A stretch of 64,000 nt of DNA from Bin87 sp965220055 (GCA_965220055.1 CBDCPE010000004.1:496001-560000), one strand, 5' to 3'. Positions 7,914-16,408 are shown, numbered from the stretch's first letter. Notes: a model not told the origin generated them from the letters alone. Numbers and translations: made by a program.

Positions 7914-9024
7914 TCAGCCTCCCCAAACCTCCCGCGCAACCTCCGCGACAAGCTCCAGCTTCCGCCACTGGTCCTCCTCAGTCAGCAGATTCCCTGCCGC
8001 CGTCGACGCAAACCCGCACTGCGGGCTCAGGGCCAGCCGCTCCACCGGCACGTAAGCACTGGCCTCCTCGATACGCTCCAGCAGGTAATCCCGAGACTCC
8101 AGCGTGGGATCCTTGCTGCTGATCAGCCCCAGCACCACCATCTTGCCAGATGGCATGAAGCGCAGCGGCTCGAATGTGCCGGCCCGCTCGGTGTCGTACT
8201 CCAAGAGGAACCGGTCCACGGCGAGGGAGCCGAACAGCCGCTCGGCGATGGCCTCGTAGCCCCCTTCGGCGTACCACTTGCTCTGGTTGTTGCCCCGGCA
8301 GATGTGCATCGCCACGGTTGCGCCCGGCCGCTGCGCCCCTTCCAGGCAGAAGTTGTCGGCGGCAACCGCCTCGGCGAACATCGCGTCCGGGTCCTCGCCC
8401 AGTTCCCGCAGGTGTTCTCGCCAGCGCGGGTCGACGTAGTAGCTGTAGCGGGGCGCGTCGATCTGGACGTAGTCCACTCCGGCTTCCAGCAGCGCGGCGA
8501 TTTCCGCCTTGATGAACTCGGCAATCTCCCACAGCAGGTCCGAGCGGGTTGGGTAGAACCGGTCGGTGACCCCCTGCTGGAAACTGATCGCCGGAAACTG
8601 GCTGGGACTGGGCAGCGTGACCTTCACCGGATCGGTCGCGTGCTCCTGCAGGAACCCACGCTGGTTCTCGGTCAGGCCGCGAACTTGCTGGAGCTTTGCG
8701 CCGACCACCTGCCGCGTCCCCTGCTCCGTGGGCACGCCTCCCGGCCCCTGCCAGACCCGAACCACGGCGGGCGTTTCCGGCATTACGAAGCCATCCACGG
8801 CCTCGATGAGGTCGTTCTGAACCGGTACGGCGAAACTCGCCGTCGGTGTACACCGCGACGCCGGCGGCCCGTTGCCGCTCCAGGGCGTCCAGAATGGCCC
8901 GGTCCTCCACGGCGCGCAGTTCATCCCGGTCCAGTTGTCCTGCCGGGAAAGCGCTCCGGGCTTCCTTCACTTCGGCCGGCCGCAGCAGGCTCCCCACGTG
9001 GTCGGCGCGGTACGCTTCCGGCAT
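7914..9024 (-). pseudogene. Cobalamin-independent methionine synthase (MetE C-terminal-like) protein, frameshifted
   Basis: Two minus-strand frames together encode one protein of about 370 residues. The first part starts at 9024 behind GGGAGGA with MPEAYRADHVGSLLRPAEVK and runs to AVYTDGEFRRTG near 8830. The homologous continuation, QNDLIEAVDGFVMPETP, is one nucleotide out of phase, so the reading frame breaks at about 8820-8826. The second part carries the zinc-site residues of the family, HICRGN near the middle and PQCGFAST near the C terminus. Relatives act as methyltransferases on thiols such as homocysteine or coenzyme M. Everything apart from the shift looks intact, so a sequencing error or a recent mutation is equally possible. 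Confidence 0.8.
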
Positions 9025-9058
9025 TACTGTCCTCCCCATGTCGATGGGTGCGTGCAGC

Positions 9059-9086
9059 GTAGGGGTGAATAATTGCTCGCCCCTAC
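9059..9086. repeat. 28-bp palindromic repeat, copy 2
   Basis: It begins GTAGGGGTGAATAATTG and ends CTCGCCCCTAC. It shares both arms with the element at 6717-6744 and differs in the centre. It lies between the nitroreductase gene and the MetE-like gene on the minus strand. Confidence 0.8.
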
Positions 9087-9118
9087 GTCGCACTCACAAC
9101 ATAAGCGCGTCCTCGGCT

Positions 9119-9760
9119 TTACTCTTCCAGGTATTTTTCGCCCCACTTGTCCAGGTACACCACGTCCGACAACGACCCTCGGCGCACCGGGCCGAAGTTC
9201 CCCATGGGGTATCCAATGGGCAGGATGGCATAGGAATGCACGCCCGGCGGCAGGCCCATGATCTCTTCCACTTCCTTCTCGTGCCGCAGGTGCCGGCTGG
9301 TCAATGTGGAGCCCAGCCCCAGTGCCCGGGCGGCTAGCAGCATGTTCTGCACCGCCGGGTAGATCGATGCTCCGGCCGACCGTGTCGGCGTCTCCTCACC
9401 GTCGTCCTGGCACGCCACGATCCAGACGGGTGCTTCGTGATAGTGCTCCGTCAGGTATTCCACCGCGCCGTGCTGCCGGCGATACCGGCTGGGACTGGAA
9501 CCGGGAGGCGGTTCGCTGCCCAGGTAGCGCGGTCCGACCACCTCGTCAAAGGCCTTTTGGTACCACTTCTGCACCTGCTCTTTGATGCCGGGGTCCTTGA
9601 TCACCAGGAACCGCCAGCGCTGGTTTGCCCCGCCGTTGGCGGCCCACTGCCCGGCTTGCAGGATTTTCTGCACCAACTCGTCCGGAACCGGATCCGGCTT
9701 GAGCCGCCGCATCGCCCGCGTCGTTCGCATGATGTGAAACAGTTCAGTCCCTTCCGTCAT
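9119..9760 (-). CDS. Nitroreductase-family FMN oxidoreductase
   Basis: This 213-residue protein has the nitroreductase fold signatures. MRTTRAMRRLKPDPVPDEL near the N terminus matches the FMN-phosphate-binding arginines, QAGQWAANGGANQRWRFLVI follows, and AVQNMLLAARALGLGSTLT is in the second half. Family members use NAD(P)H and FMN to reduce nitro groups, quinones or enones. I set the start at 9760 because GAGGAG lies 7 nt upstream; the frame is open to 9781. It follows the enoyl-CoA hydratase gene by 4 nt, so the two are probably co-translated. The context suggests a small-molecule reduction step, but the substrate cannot be deduced. Confidence 0.85.
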   Translation of the reverse strand: MTEGTELFHIMRTTRAMRRLKPDPVPDELVQKILQAGQWAANGGANQRWRFLVIKDPGIKEQVQKWYQKAFDEVVGPRYLGSEPPPGSSPSRYRRQHGAVEYLTEHYHEAPVWIVACQDDGEETPTRSAGASIYPAVQNMLLAARALGLGSTLTSRHLRHEKEVEEIMGLPPGVHSYAILPIGYPMGNFGPVRRGSLSDVVYLDKWGEKYLEE

Positions 9761-9764
9761 TGCA

Positions 9765-10565
9765 TTACTCCTCAGTGTCAAATCGCGGCGACCGCTTTTC
9801 CAGGAAAGCGGCCATGGCCTCGTGTGGGTACGGTGTGGCGAAACCCAGAGCGAACGTCTTGATGGTGTACTCTGCGGACTCCGCCTCGCCCAGTTCCAGC
9901 CACCTGGCGACGATGTCTTTCTGCGCGGCCAGGACGGGGCGGGCCATCCCCAGGAACTCCCGCGCCGTGTCTAATGCGGTCTCATGCACCCGGTCGCCGT
10001 CGACTACCTGGTCCACCAACCCAATCCGCAGCGCTTCTGCAGCGTCCAAGGTCTCACCGGTCAGGAGCATCTTCCGTGCTCGGCCCAGGCCCACCGTAGG
10101 CGGCAACAGCGACGCCTCGATCACCGAGGGCAGGCCAACTCGCACCTCCGGCAGCCCGAATATCGCATCGGCCGACGCGATGCGTATGTCCGCTGCCAAC
10201 GCCAACTCCAGCGCGCCGCCGAGACACGGCCCCTGTATCGCCGCCACCACGGGAACCGGCACATCCACCAGGATTCGCGCGGCCCGGTGCAGGCTGCGGA
10301 TGAACTTCTCGGCCGTCAACGGCGTCAGATCCTTCATCTCCTGCAGGTCTACGCCTGCCGAAAACGCCCGCTCACCGGTGCCGCGCAGCACAATGGCCCG
10401 CACCGTTGGGTCTGCCCCGCACTTCTCGACCTGCTCGTGCAGCGTACGAAACACCGCGGGCCCCAGCAGATTCAGGTGGGTTCGCCCGCCTATCTCCAGC
10501 GTGGCGATCCCATCCCGCCGCTCTACGGATACTCCAGTGGTCACGTTGGCATCCTTGCTAATCAT
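9765..10565 (-). CDS. Enoyl-CoA hydratase/isomerase family protein
   Basis: This 266-residue crotonase-fold protein contains VRAIVLRGTGERAFSAGVDL and VAAIQGPCLGGALELALAAD, which form the two oxyanion-hole segments, and then FGLPEVRVGLPSVIEASLLP. Catalytic glutamates of hydratases normally lie in these last two segments, and Glu is present in GALELALA and LPEV. The likely reaction is hydration or isomerisation of an enoyl-CoA. The start is ATG at 10565. It overlaps the stop of the upstream DUF2283 gene as ATGA, which indicates translational coupling. It is followed by a nitroreductase 4 nt downstream. Confidence 0.88.
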   Translation of the reverse strand: MISKDANVTTGVSVERRDGIATLEIGGRTHLNLLGPAVFRTLHEQVEKCGADPTVRAIVLRGTGERAFSAGVDLQEMKDLTPLTAEKFIRSLHRAARILVDVPVPVVAAIQGPCLGGALELALAADIRIASADAIFGLPEVRVGLPSVIEASLLPPTVGLGRARKMLLTGETLDAAEALRIGLVDQVVDGDRVHETALDTAREFLGMARPVLAAQKDIVARWLELGEAESAEYTIKTFALGFATPYPHEAMAAFLEKRSPRFDTEE

Positions 10566-10822
10566 AGGTTCGTGTCGGCCTTGGTAACACCGTGCTTCGC
10601 CAGAATTGCCTCCACGAAGGGCTTCAACACTGCCTCGGCGCATTCAATGGTCAGCCCGACCACCTCGGATGGGTTTTCCTTATCGAAGAACGCCACCACG
10701 TCCTTGCAAACATCGTCGCCCTCACCCAAAGGCTTGCCGTTGGTGATACAGAGCGTATCGGTATCCGGGTAGTACTTCACCATCGGCTGGTTATCTTTGT
10801 GCTTCACGGTAGGTTCGACCAC
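10562..10822 (-). CDS. DUF2283 domain small protein
   Basis: This 86-residue protein has the DUF2283 pattern, with KYYPDTDTLCI, then VAFFDKENPSEVVGLTIECA ending in a helix. DUF2283 proteins have no proven function but often sit beside small toxin-like genes and may act as antitoxins. A GTG start at 10822 is preferred because GGAGG lies 6 nt upstream; an internal ATG at 10783 would give a shorter form nearer the usual family start. It overlaps the upstream 117-residue gene by 19 nt and the downstream enoyl-CoA hydratase by 4 nt. Confidence 0.75.
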   Translation of the reverse strand: MVEPTVKHKDNQPMVKYYPDTDTLCITNGKPLGEGDDVCKDVVAFFDKENPSEVVGLTIECAEAVLKPFVEAILAKHGVTKADTNL

Positions 10823-11157
10823 GGCCTGCCTCCGTATCTTTTTTCCATCTGCCTGTCAGGGTAGGCAGTGTGCAATGCGCCGGCTGTTTCTCGGCCTACG
10901 AGGACAACTTTGATCCACTGGTTGAATCCGGGCACACATCCTACCAGGACTGTCCTGACTTCATCCCGATGTGGAACATATTCCTCCCATTGTTCGTAGG
11001 GCCGCTCTATGATATGCGTCACCCATTCCTGCAACACTTCAGGGTGGGTTTCCTGCAATTGGGCACCGTGCGCGGTTTTCGGTAATCGAGCGTATTCCCT
11101 ACGTAGCCTGTCGATGTCTAGCGTATCAGTTTCGGGCTCATGTTCCAGCCGATCCAT
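10804..11157 (-). CDS. Small RelE/DUF4258-like protein, possible toxin partner of DUF2283
   Basis: The 117-residue product has an N-terminal region rich in charged residues (RLRREYARLPKTAHG) and then THPEVLQEWVTHIIERPYEQ, a beta-rich stretch with WIKVVLVGRETAGALHTAYPD, and a basic end. A histidine helix followed by beta strands ending in a TAYPDR-like motif is the pattern of small nuclease-like proteins commonly encoded just before DUF2283 genes. I infer a toxin-antitoxin-like pair from this pattern, the 19-nt overlap and the sizes. No family is certain. Its position inside a metabolic gene run on the same strand is unusual. Confidence 0.55.
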   Translation of the reverse strand: MDRLEHEPETDTLDIDRLRREYARLPKTAHGAQLQETHPEVLQEWVTHIIERPYEQWEEYVPHRDEVRTVLVGCVPGFNQWIKVVLVGRETAGALHTAYPDRQMEKRYGGRPWSNLP

Positions 11158-11176
11158 CCCTTACGGCCCAAACCGA

Positions 11177-11992
11177 CTAAGCGCCCGCGGCCACCGGTTC
11201 AGCTTTTGTCACGGCAACTGCGATCTCGATAAACCGCAGCACCTCGAAGTTGAAGATATCCGGCTTTTCGAAGTAGACCGAGTGTCCGGCCTCCGGAACC
11301 CGCAGCAGCCTGGCACCCGGTATGGCCCGCGCGCCGGCCTCGATCACCGGCGGAGGCGACAGTTGGTCGTCTTCGCCGACGAAGAACAGCGTGGGAACCT
11401 TCAGGTTAGCTAGCTCGGCGGCGTTGGGCCCGGCCGGCATCCCGCCCGGCGGGGTGTGACGGGGCGGGTTGGTGCGTGATACCTGCAGGTACAGGTTGGC
11501 CAGGTTGGGGTTCCGCTGCACGAACAACGGCGCCACGGCGCGGAAGCCGATCTCGCCATTGGCGGCAGGGTTCGCGGCCTGCTTGTCCGCCCAGGCCCGC
11601 TGCTCTTCCAGAACCTCCGCCACGTTCATACCCCCCACCGTGTCAGCCATCACCAGGCTCCTGACCCGGTGCGGGTGGGCCACGGCGAACCCCAGCATCG
11701 TCCGGCCGCCCATGGACTGCGCCACCAGGTGGGCCGACTCGATCTCCAGGTGGTCCAGCAACCCCCGCAGGTCGTCCACGAACGCGTTGGCTCCCGGCCC
11801 GTTGGGGACATCGTACGAATGGCCGAACCCGCGATGGTCGAAGGCGACGCACCGGTACCGCTGCGAGAAGAAGGGTATCTGCTGCCACCAGCTCAGCAGG
11901 TTGCCGCCGGCGCCGTGGGCGAAAACGATGGCCTCGCCCTCGCCGTAGCTCTGATAGTGCAGGTCAATTCCGTTGATTTGCGCGCTGCTCAC
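11177..11992 (-). CDS. Alpha/beta hydrolase
   Basis: This 271-residue alpha/beta-hydrolase-fold protein has the oxyanion segment FAHGAGGNLLSWW near residue 25, FDHRGFGHS, the nucleophile elbow VAQSMGGR (serine near residue 93), an acid in FVGEDDQLSPP, and the catalytic histidine in EAGHSVYFEKP. These give a complete Ser-Asp-His triad. Members hydrolyse esters, lactones or C-C bonds. The start is GTG at 11992 with AGAGGTG upstream. The gene is the first of a minus-strand series continuing through the small protein pair, enoyl-CoA hydratase and nitroreductase. No signal peptide is present. Confidence 0.88.
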   Translation of the reverse strand: MSSAQINGIDLHYQSYGEGEAIVFAHGAGGNLLSWWQQIPFFSQRYRCVAFDHRGFGHSYDVPNGPGANAFVDDLRGLLDHLEIESAHLVAQSMGGRTMLGFAVAHPHRVRSLVMADTVGGMNVAEVLEEQRAWADKQAANPAANGEIGFRAVAPLFVQRNPNLANLYLQVSRTNPPRHTPPGGMPAGPNAAELANLKVPTLFFVGEDDQLSPPPVIEAGARAIPGARLLRVPEAGHSVYFEKPDIFNFEVLRFIEIAVAVTKAEPVAAGA

Positions 11993-12155
11993 GTTACACC
12001 TCTGCTGAATGTCGATATGGGTTGAGGACGTAGTTCACTCGTCCCCCAAGTTTGGCATCGTCGGCTCAGGGTGGCAATCCCGCTGGGATCCGTTGACCGA
12101 AACTTGCCTGTCAGCACGATAACAGTTCGTGATATTCGTCATCAATCTATATACC

Positions 12156-12205
12156 TTGTGGACATATTTGTAAAAGGCGTAAAATGTGCGCCGTTGCGCA
12201 ACGGC
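12156..12205 (+). promoter_or_regulatory. Candidate promoter with a 16-bp perfect palindrome upstream of MFS gene
   Basis: TTGTGG at 12156-12161 is followed after 18 nt by TAAAAT at 12180-12185. Immediately downstream, at 12190-12205, lies the exact palindrome GCCGTTGCGCAACGGC, positioned over the expected transcription start. This layout is typical of a repressor operator. It lies about 35 nt before the ATG of the MFS transporter. The surrounding 246 nt between divergent genes hold no ORF of note. Confidence 0.5.
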
Positions 12206-12238
12206 AATCGTCGCGTTGCGCCGTTTTCCTTAATCGCT

Positions 12239-13597
12239 ATGACTAGCAACGACGCACCCTCCGGCGGAGCACGCTTCAGCTTCCGGCCGTCCAACATTTA
12301 CTACGGTTGGTACATCGTCGGCATCACCGGCTTCGTGATGACCATCGCCACCGTGCCCATGTTCCATGCCATGACGCTGTGGGCGGTGGCGTTGGAAAAC
12401 GAGTTCGGCTGGAAACGGGGCGCTCTGTCCATGGCCCTGACCCTCACCCGTGTTGAGGGGGGCCTGATGGGCCCCATCGAGGGCTACCTGACCGACAAGC
12501 TCGGCGCCCGCAAGATGGTGTTGATCGGTTTCATCATCCTGGGCTTCGGTTTCCTGGCCTTCTCGCAAATCGGGGCCGTATTCTGGCCGGTTTCGCCCCT
12601 TTACACCTTCTACTTCGCCTTCATGGTCATGGCCCTGGGGCAGGGCATGGGCAGTTGGGTGCCTATGATGACCACCATCAACAACTGGTTCTCCAGGCGC
12701 ATGGCCTCGGCGATGGGCTGGGCCAACTGGATCAGCCGGGGTGGTGCGTTGATCGTCGTGCCCCTCATCGGAGTTGGCATCGGCAGCGCCATCGGATGGC
12801 AGGGCACTGCGCTTGTGATCGCCATCGTGGTGTTCGCCTCCGCCTTTCCGCTGACGTTTTTCATCCGCAACCAGCCGGAGGACATGGGCCTGCAGGCGGA
12901 CGGGGAGGCCGCGTCCACGTCGCGAACCCTGGGCGGTCAGCGCGCCTCGTCCGCGCCCCAGGGCCTGACCGCCCACCAGGCCGTGCGCACCTCGGCATTC
13001 TGGCTCATCGCCGTGGGTCATGGCCTGACCAGCATGATAATCCTGGCCATCATGACCCACCTCGGCCTGTTTTTGTCCGACGCCGGATTCGGCGGGCACA
13101 CCGCCTGGGTGGTGACCACCTACACCTTTGTTGCCATGTGGGCGCAGTTGATCGGCGGCTACATCGGCGACCGGTTCCCCAAGCGCTTCGGTATTTTCGT
13201 TTTCACCACCATCCAGGCCGGCGCGGTGGTCCTGTTGACCTTCAGCACCCACCTCTGGATGTTCTATGCCTTTGCCGTAATTTTCGGCTTCGGATTCGGC
13301 GGCCGGAACCCGCTGACCACCTCCATCCGGGGCGAGTACTTTGGCCGCGGCAATTTCGGCAAGATCCTGGGCATCAGCACCATCCCGATGAACATTCTCC
13401 TGCTGGCGGCCAGCCCCTTCGCGGGATACATGTACGACTGGCAGGAGTCCTACACCGTGGCATTCCTGGTGCTGTCGGGGTTCAACTTCGTGGGCGGCAT
13501 CTGCTTCCTCTTCGCCAAGCGCCCACGCATCCCAACCGCTCCCGCCGCCTCGCCCAGCGTCCCTGTGCCCGCGCCCGCCGCCGCCGGCGACTCGTAA
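12239..13597 (+). CDS. MFS transporter
   Basis: This 452-residue membrane protein begins MTSNDAPSGGARFSF and then GWYIVGITGFVMTIATVP, the first of about 12 transmembrane helices. LTDKLGARKMVLIGF corresponds to the loop 2-3 signature of the major facilitator superfamily, and GDRFPKRFGIFVF is its counterpart in the second half. A hydrophilic loop of about 40 residues separates the two six-helix halves (around residues 212-245). It resembles monocarboxylate or oxalate/formate-type porters. The ATG at 12239 is preferred because upstream in-frame sequence contains the promoter and palindrome. The tail is alanine/proline-rich. The substrate is unknown. Confidence 0.85.
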   Translation: MTSNDAPSGGARFSFRPSNIYYGWYIVGITGFVMTIATVPMFHAMTLWAVALENEFGWKRGALSMALTLTRVEGGLMGPIEGYLTDKLGARKMVLIGFIILGFGFLAFSQIGAVFWPVSPLYTFYFAFMVMALGQGMGSWVPMMTTINNWFSRRMASAMGWANWISRGGALIVVPLIGVGIGSAIGWQGTALVIAIVVFASAFPLTFFIRNQPEDMGLQADGEAASTSRTLGGQRASSAPQGLTAHQAVRTSAFWLIAVGHGLTSMIILAIMTHLGLFLSDAGFGGHTAWVVTTYTFVAMWAQLIGGYIGDRFPKRFGIFVFTTIQAGAVVLLTFSTHLWMFYAFAVIFGFGFGGRNPLTTSIRGEYFGRGNFGKILGISTIPMNILLLAASPFAGYMYDWQESYTVAFLVLSGFNFVGGICFLFAKRPRIPTAPAASPSVPVPAPAAAGDS

Positions 13598-13632
13598 CTC
13601 GCGACCACCACACGGGACTGCGCGTAACGTGC

Positions 13633-13671
13633 AAAAGATGAGGGCAGGTTTTCAACCTGCCCTCATCTTTT
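13633..13671. terminator. Bidirectional rho-independent terminator
   Basis: An 18-bp perfect stem (13633-13650 with 13654-13671) closes a 3-nt loop. The arms contain GATGAGGGCAGG, and runs of A and T flank them so that it can terminate in both directions. It lies between the convergent MFS and cyclophilin genes. Confidence 0.9.
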
Positions 13672-13691
13672 AGCGTCCGTGTTGTTGCCGA

Positions 13692-14228
13692 TCAGCCCAG
13701 ATCGGTCTCGGTAATCTCAATGTTGTGGATTGCCAGCCGCTCCGCCGGTTGCGAATTTTCCCCGCTGCGACTCTGCTGCACCGGCGAAGTGGCCAGCGCT
13801 TCCAGCACGTCGTCGCCGTCGGTCAGCATCCCGAAAATGGTGTAGTTGGGCGGCAGTCCCGCATTGGCGCCGTGGACGATGAACCACTGGCTGCCGTTGG
13901 TGTTGGGTCCGGAATTCGCCATCGCCAGCGTGCCACGCGTGTAGGAGCGCGTCACCTCCTCGTCGCGGAACCGATAGCCGGGACCGCCGGTACCGTCACC
14001 GCGAGGGCACCCACCCTGGATCATGAAGTCGTTGATTATCCGGTGAAACTGGTTGTCTTCGTAGAATCCATCCCGCGCCAGGAAGACGAAATTGTTGACC
14101 GTCAGCGGGGCTACTTCCGAAAGCAGTTCCACGGTCATATTGCCCTTGTCCGTCTTGATAATGGCGTGATATCGCTTGGTGCCCTCGATGATGAGGCCGG
14201 GCGAATTCTCATATTGCTTGGGGGGCAT
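13692..14228 (-). CDS. Cyclophilin-type peptidyl-prolyl cis-trans isomerase
   Basis: This 178-residue cyclophilin catalyses proline isomerisation during protein folding. The core spans about residues 22-172, with APLTVNNFVFLARDGFY, FHRIINDFMIQGG (the catalytic arginine is in FHR), LAMANSGPNTNGSQWFI and FGMLTDGDDVLEAL. No signal peptide is seen, so it is probably cytoplasmic. AGGAG lies 8 nt upstream of the ATG. The gene is single and convergent with the MFS gene across a strong terminator. Length is typical for bacterial PPIases with a short N-terminal extension. Confidence 0.93.
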   Translation of the reverse strand: MPPKQYENSPGLIIEGTKRYHAIIKTDKGNMTVELLSEVAPLTVNNFVFLARDGFYEDNQFHRIINDFMIQGGCPRGDGTGGPGYRFRDEEVTRSYTRGTLAMANSGPNTNGSQWFIVHGANAGLPPNYTIFGMLTDGDDVLEALATSPVQQSRSGENSQPAERLAIHNIEITETDLG

Positions 14229-14283
14229 TGAGTGTCTCCTGGTCGTCGTGGATCGGATAAATCCCGCCGATTATACCCCACCG

Positions 14284-14312
14284 TTAGCGGCGGCCCCCTT
14301 CGTTGCTATAAT
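14284..14312 (+). promoter_or_regulatory. Candidate promoter of the asparaginase-like gene
   Basis: TATAAT at 14307-14312 is a perfect -10 box 60 nt before the ATG. TTAGCG at 14284-14289 lies 17 nt upstream as a weak -35. The region is between divergent genes. Confidence 0.5.
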
Positions 14313-14371
14313 CCGCGCGAACCACGACCAATCCCGGTCATGCGCGGCAACCGACCCATAAGGAGCCCTCC

Positions 14372-15373
14372 ATGCCCAATCCCACCGTCCACATCATCGC
14401 CACCGGCGGCAGCATCGCCGGCGTCGGACCGGACCGGATGGACTACATCCGTTATCCCGAAATCGGCGACCACCTCACCATCGACCAGAACCTGGCCCGT
14501 GTGCCCGAGATCGGCGAGAACTTCAACATTATCGCCGAGGATATGGTCAGCGTCGGCAGCACCGCCATTGGCCCGGCAAACTGGATCGCCCTCGCCGAGC
14601 GCATCCACGCCATCGACCGCGAGGAGCCCGACACTGCCGGCATCGTCATCACCCACGGCACCGCCACCCTGGAGGAGACGGCCTACTTCCTGCACCTCAC
14701 CGTCAAGTCAGAACGCCCCGTTGTCATCACTGGCGCGATGCGGCCTCCCACCTCTATCAGCACCGACGCCGACCTCAACCTGCTGGACGCTGTGCGCATC
14801 GCTTCCACTCCCGAATCATCCGGTATGGGCGTTCTCACCGTGCTCAACAACGAGATCCACTGCGCCCGGGAGGTCTACAAGGCCAACACCCTGCGCGTCG
14901 AGACCTTCAAGCCCAACGAGCTCGGCTTCCTGGGCTACGCCGACTCGGACCATCGGGTGGTCTTTTACCGCCGTCCCGTCCGCAAGCACACCACCGACAC
15001 GCCCTTTCGTGTGGACGGCATGAGCGACCTGCCCCGCGTGGACATCGTGCATTCCTACGCCGGCGCCGACGGGATGCTCATCGATGCGGTGTGCGCCCAT
15101 GGCTCCGCCGGACTGGTGCTGGCAGGGTTCGGCGCGGGTACATTCCCGCCGACCGTTATCTCCGCCGCCGAGAGTGCCGTCGCCGGTGGTATGCCCGTCG
15201 TCCTCGCCAGCCGTTCCAGCGCCGGCCGCGTCGTGATGACCCCGCGCAAGGACGAACAGGGTTTCATCGTCTCCGACAACCTCATGCCCCAGAAGGCCCG
15301 CCTCCTCCTCATGCTCGGCCTCACTATCACCAACGACCGCCACGCCCTCCAGCAGATGTTCTACGAATACTGA
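14372..15373 (+). CDS. Asparaginase-family protein lacking the catalytic aspartate
   Basis: This 333-residue protein has the L-asparaginase fold. The first catalytic motif is IIATGGSIAG with Thr11. The second block reads THGTATLEETAYFL, so the threonine (Thr97) is kept but the following residue is Ala98, where type II asparaginases have a catalytic aspartate. GAMRPPTSIST follows, and the lysine of the Thr-Asp-Lys triad is present in VYKANT (about Lys170). The usual substrate-carboxylate segment near residue 60 reads SVGSTAIGPAN rather than an S-(Q/E)-(D/N) pattern. The fold assignment is firm. Classical asparagine hydrolysis is doubtful, and a different amide or lactam substrate is possible. 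AAGGAG precedes the ATG. Confidence 0.85.
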   Translation: MPNPTVHIIATGGSIAGVGPDRMDYIRYPEIGDHLTIDQNLARVPEIGENFNIIAEDMVSVGSTAIGPANWIALAERIHAIDREEPDTAGIVITHGTATLEETAYFLHLTVKSERPVVITGAMRPPTSISTDADLNLLDAVRIASTPESSGMGVLTVLNNEIHCAREVYKANTLRVETFKPNELGFLGYADSDHRVVFYRRPVRKHTTDTPFRVDGMSDLPRVDIVHSYAGADGMLIDAVCAHGSAGLVLAGFGAGTFPPTVISAAESAVAGGMPVVLASRSSAGRVVMTPRKDEQGFIVSDNLMPQKARLLLMLGLTITNDRHALQQMFYEY

Positions 15374-15436
15374 TATGCAAGCGGGTTCGTTACCACATAG
15401 CGGCTTATCTCTGGGCGACGAGAACAAGGGGCAAAC

Positions 15437-16408
15437 ATGAACCGCAACAACCAGTCTTTCGCCGACTCGTTCTTCTCACTCCATTGTGAGTTGATGCAGG
15501 CCACGTCAACCCTGCTATACCTACTCCAGGGTATGGAGGCAGTTAGAACAAGCCGCATCGAAATGTACGGCCAATCCCGGACTGGTCAGCAGGACCCACA
15601 ATCTCATTCTGCTGAACTGTCATACACGCACGTGACCATCGCTGTGCATAGCTCCAGTGCGGACCATCGAGAAGTGATCAGACGGCGTGGGCAAGCCGAG
15701 CAACTCGCGTTCAAGGGTTGGGTGGAGCAGGTGTATCACATCATTTGGGAAAGAAATTACCGCAGGGAGTTGGAACAGAACCTCCAGCCTCCCGGCGATA
15801 TGCAGGGGTCAGTGTTCCCGCACAAAATTCCTCCTAAATTAGATCCGATCGGCGATTTCCGGCACATCCGGAACGATTTCATCCACAACGGTGTGGCGAC
15901 CACCCGGGAGACAGGCCAATGCACGGTTCTCAAGTGGTTCGAATGCGGCGACCCAATGATTCTAAGCACTGACCACGTTTTTGATTTCTTGAATCAGATG
16001 GGGTTCATGGTGTCCACGACCGCGAGAGACAGGGGCGGATCGCAAGCTAAATTAGTTGCTTTGCAAACCTTGGACGATACATTCTTGGACGGGCACGAAA
16101 AACAGATCGTCTCCATCAGACCCTATGCAAAAAGAAACGAAGACGGCACCGTACAGTACCTGGTAAGCGTAGTGTTCGAGAACGGTGTTTACCTCAGCAA
16201 GGACATTTCTGCCATGTTAGGGCCCACTTCGCCACCGGATGCAGAAGGCTTCTGTAATACGACCCACATAGGCACTGGAGGCAACGTCAACTTGCCGGAC
16301 GAGAACTTCATAAGCAGAGATGCCCTTTATCAAGAAGGCATAGATGTTCTACTTGGTAGACAGAAAAGTGCTCCGCACCTCCCTGGCGCATGGGTCGCAT
16401 TCTTTTAG
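15437..16408 (+). CDS. Uncharacterised protein with HEPN-like R-x4-H motif
   Basis: The 323-residue product is not a family I recognise overall. Residues 1-190 are largely helical, and FRHIRNDFIHNGVATTRET near residue 145 carries an R-N-D-F-I-H (R-x4-H) motif in the context typical of HEPN ribonuclease-like or Apea-type domains. The second part (about 195-323) appears to be mixed alpha/beta. Codon use is AT-richer than in housekeeping neighbours. An IS5-family element is inserted exactly at its stop codon, but the target duplication preserves the TAG, so the protein is unchanged. AAGGGG lies upstream of the ATG. A role in RNA-targeting defence is a guess from the motif. Confidence 0.5.
   Translation: MNRNNQSFADSFFSLHCELMQATSTLLYLLQGMEAVRTSRIEMYGQSRTGQQDPQSHSAELSYTHVTIAVHSSSADHREVIRRRGQAEQLAFKGWVEQVYHIIWERNYRRELEQNLQPPGDMQGSVFPHKIPPKLDPIGDFRHIRNDFIHNGVATTRETGQCTVLKWFECGDPMILSTDHVFDFLNQMGFMVSTTARDRGGSQAKLVALQTLDDTFLDGHEKQIVSIRPYAKRNEDGTVQYLVSVVFENGVYLSKDISAMLGPTSPPDAEGFCNTTHIGTGGNVNLPDENFISRDALYQEGIDVLLGRQKSAPHLPGAWVAFF

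Noticed and set aside
12071..12238. N-terminal extension of the MFS protein from 12071
   Set aside because: The extension covers the promoter and palindrome, lacks a ribosome-binding site and does not resemble the family; the ATG at 12239 is directly ahead of the first helix.
15945..15960. tRNA-like GTTCGAA stretch
   Set aside because: It lies within a coding frame and has no cloverleaf arms around it; no tRNA was found anywhere in the window.
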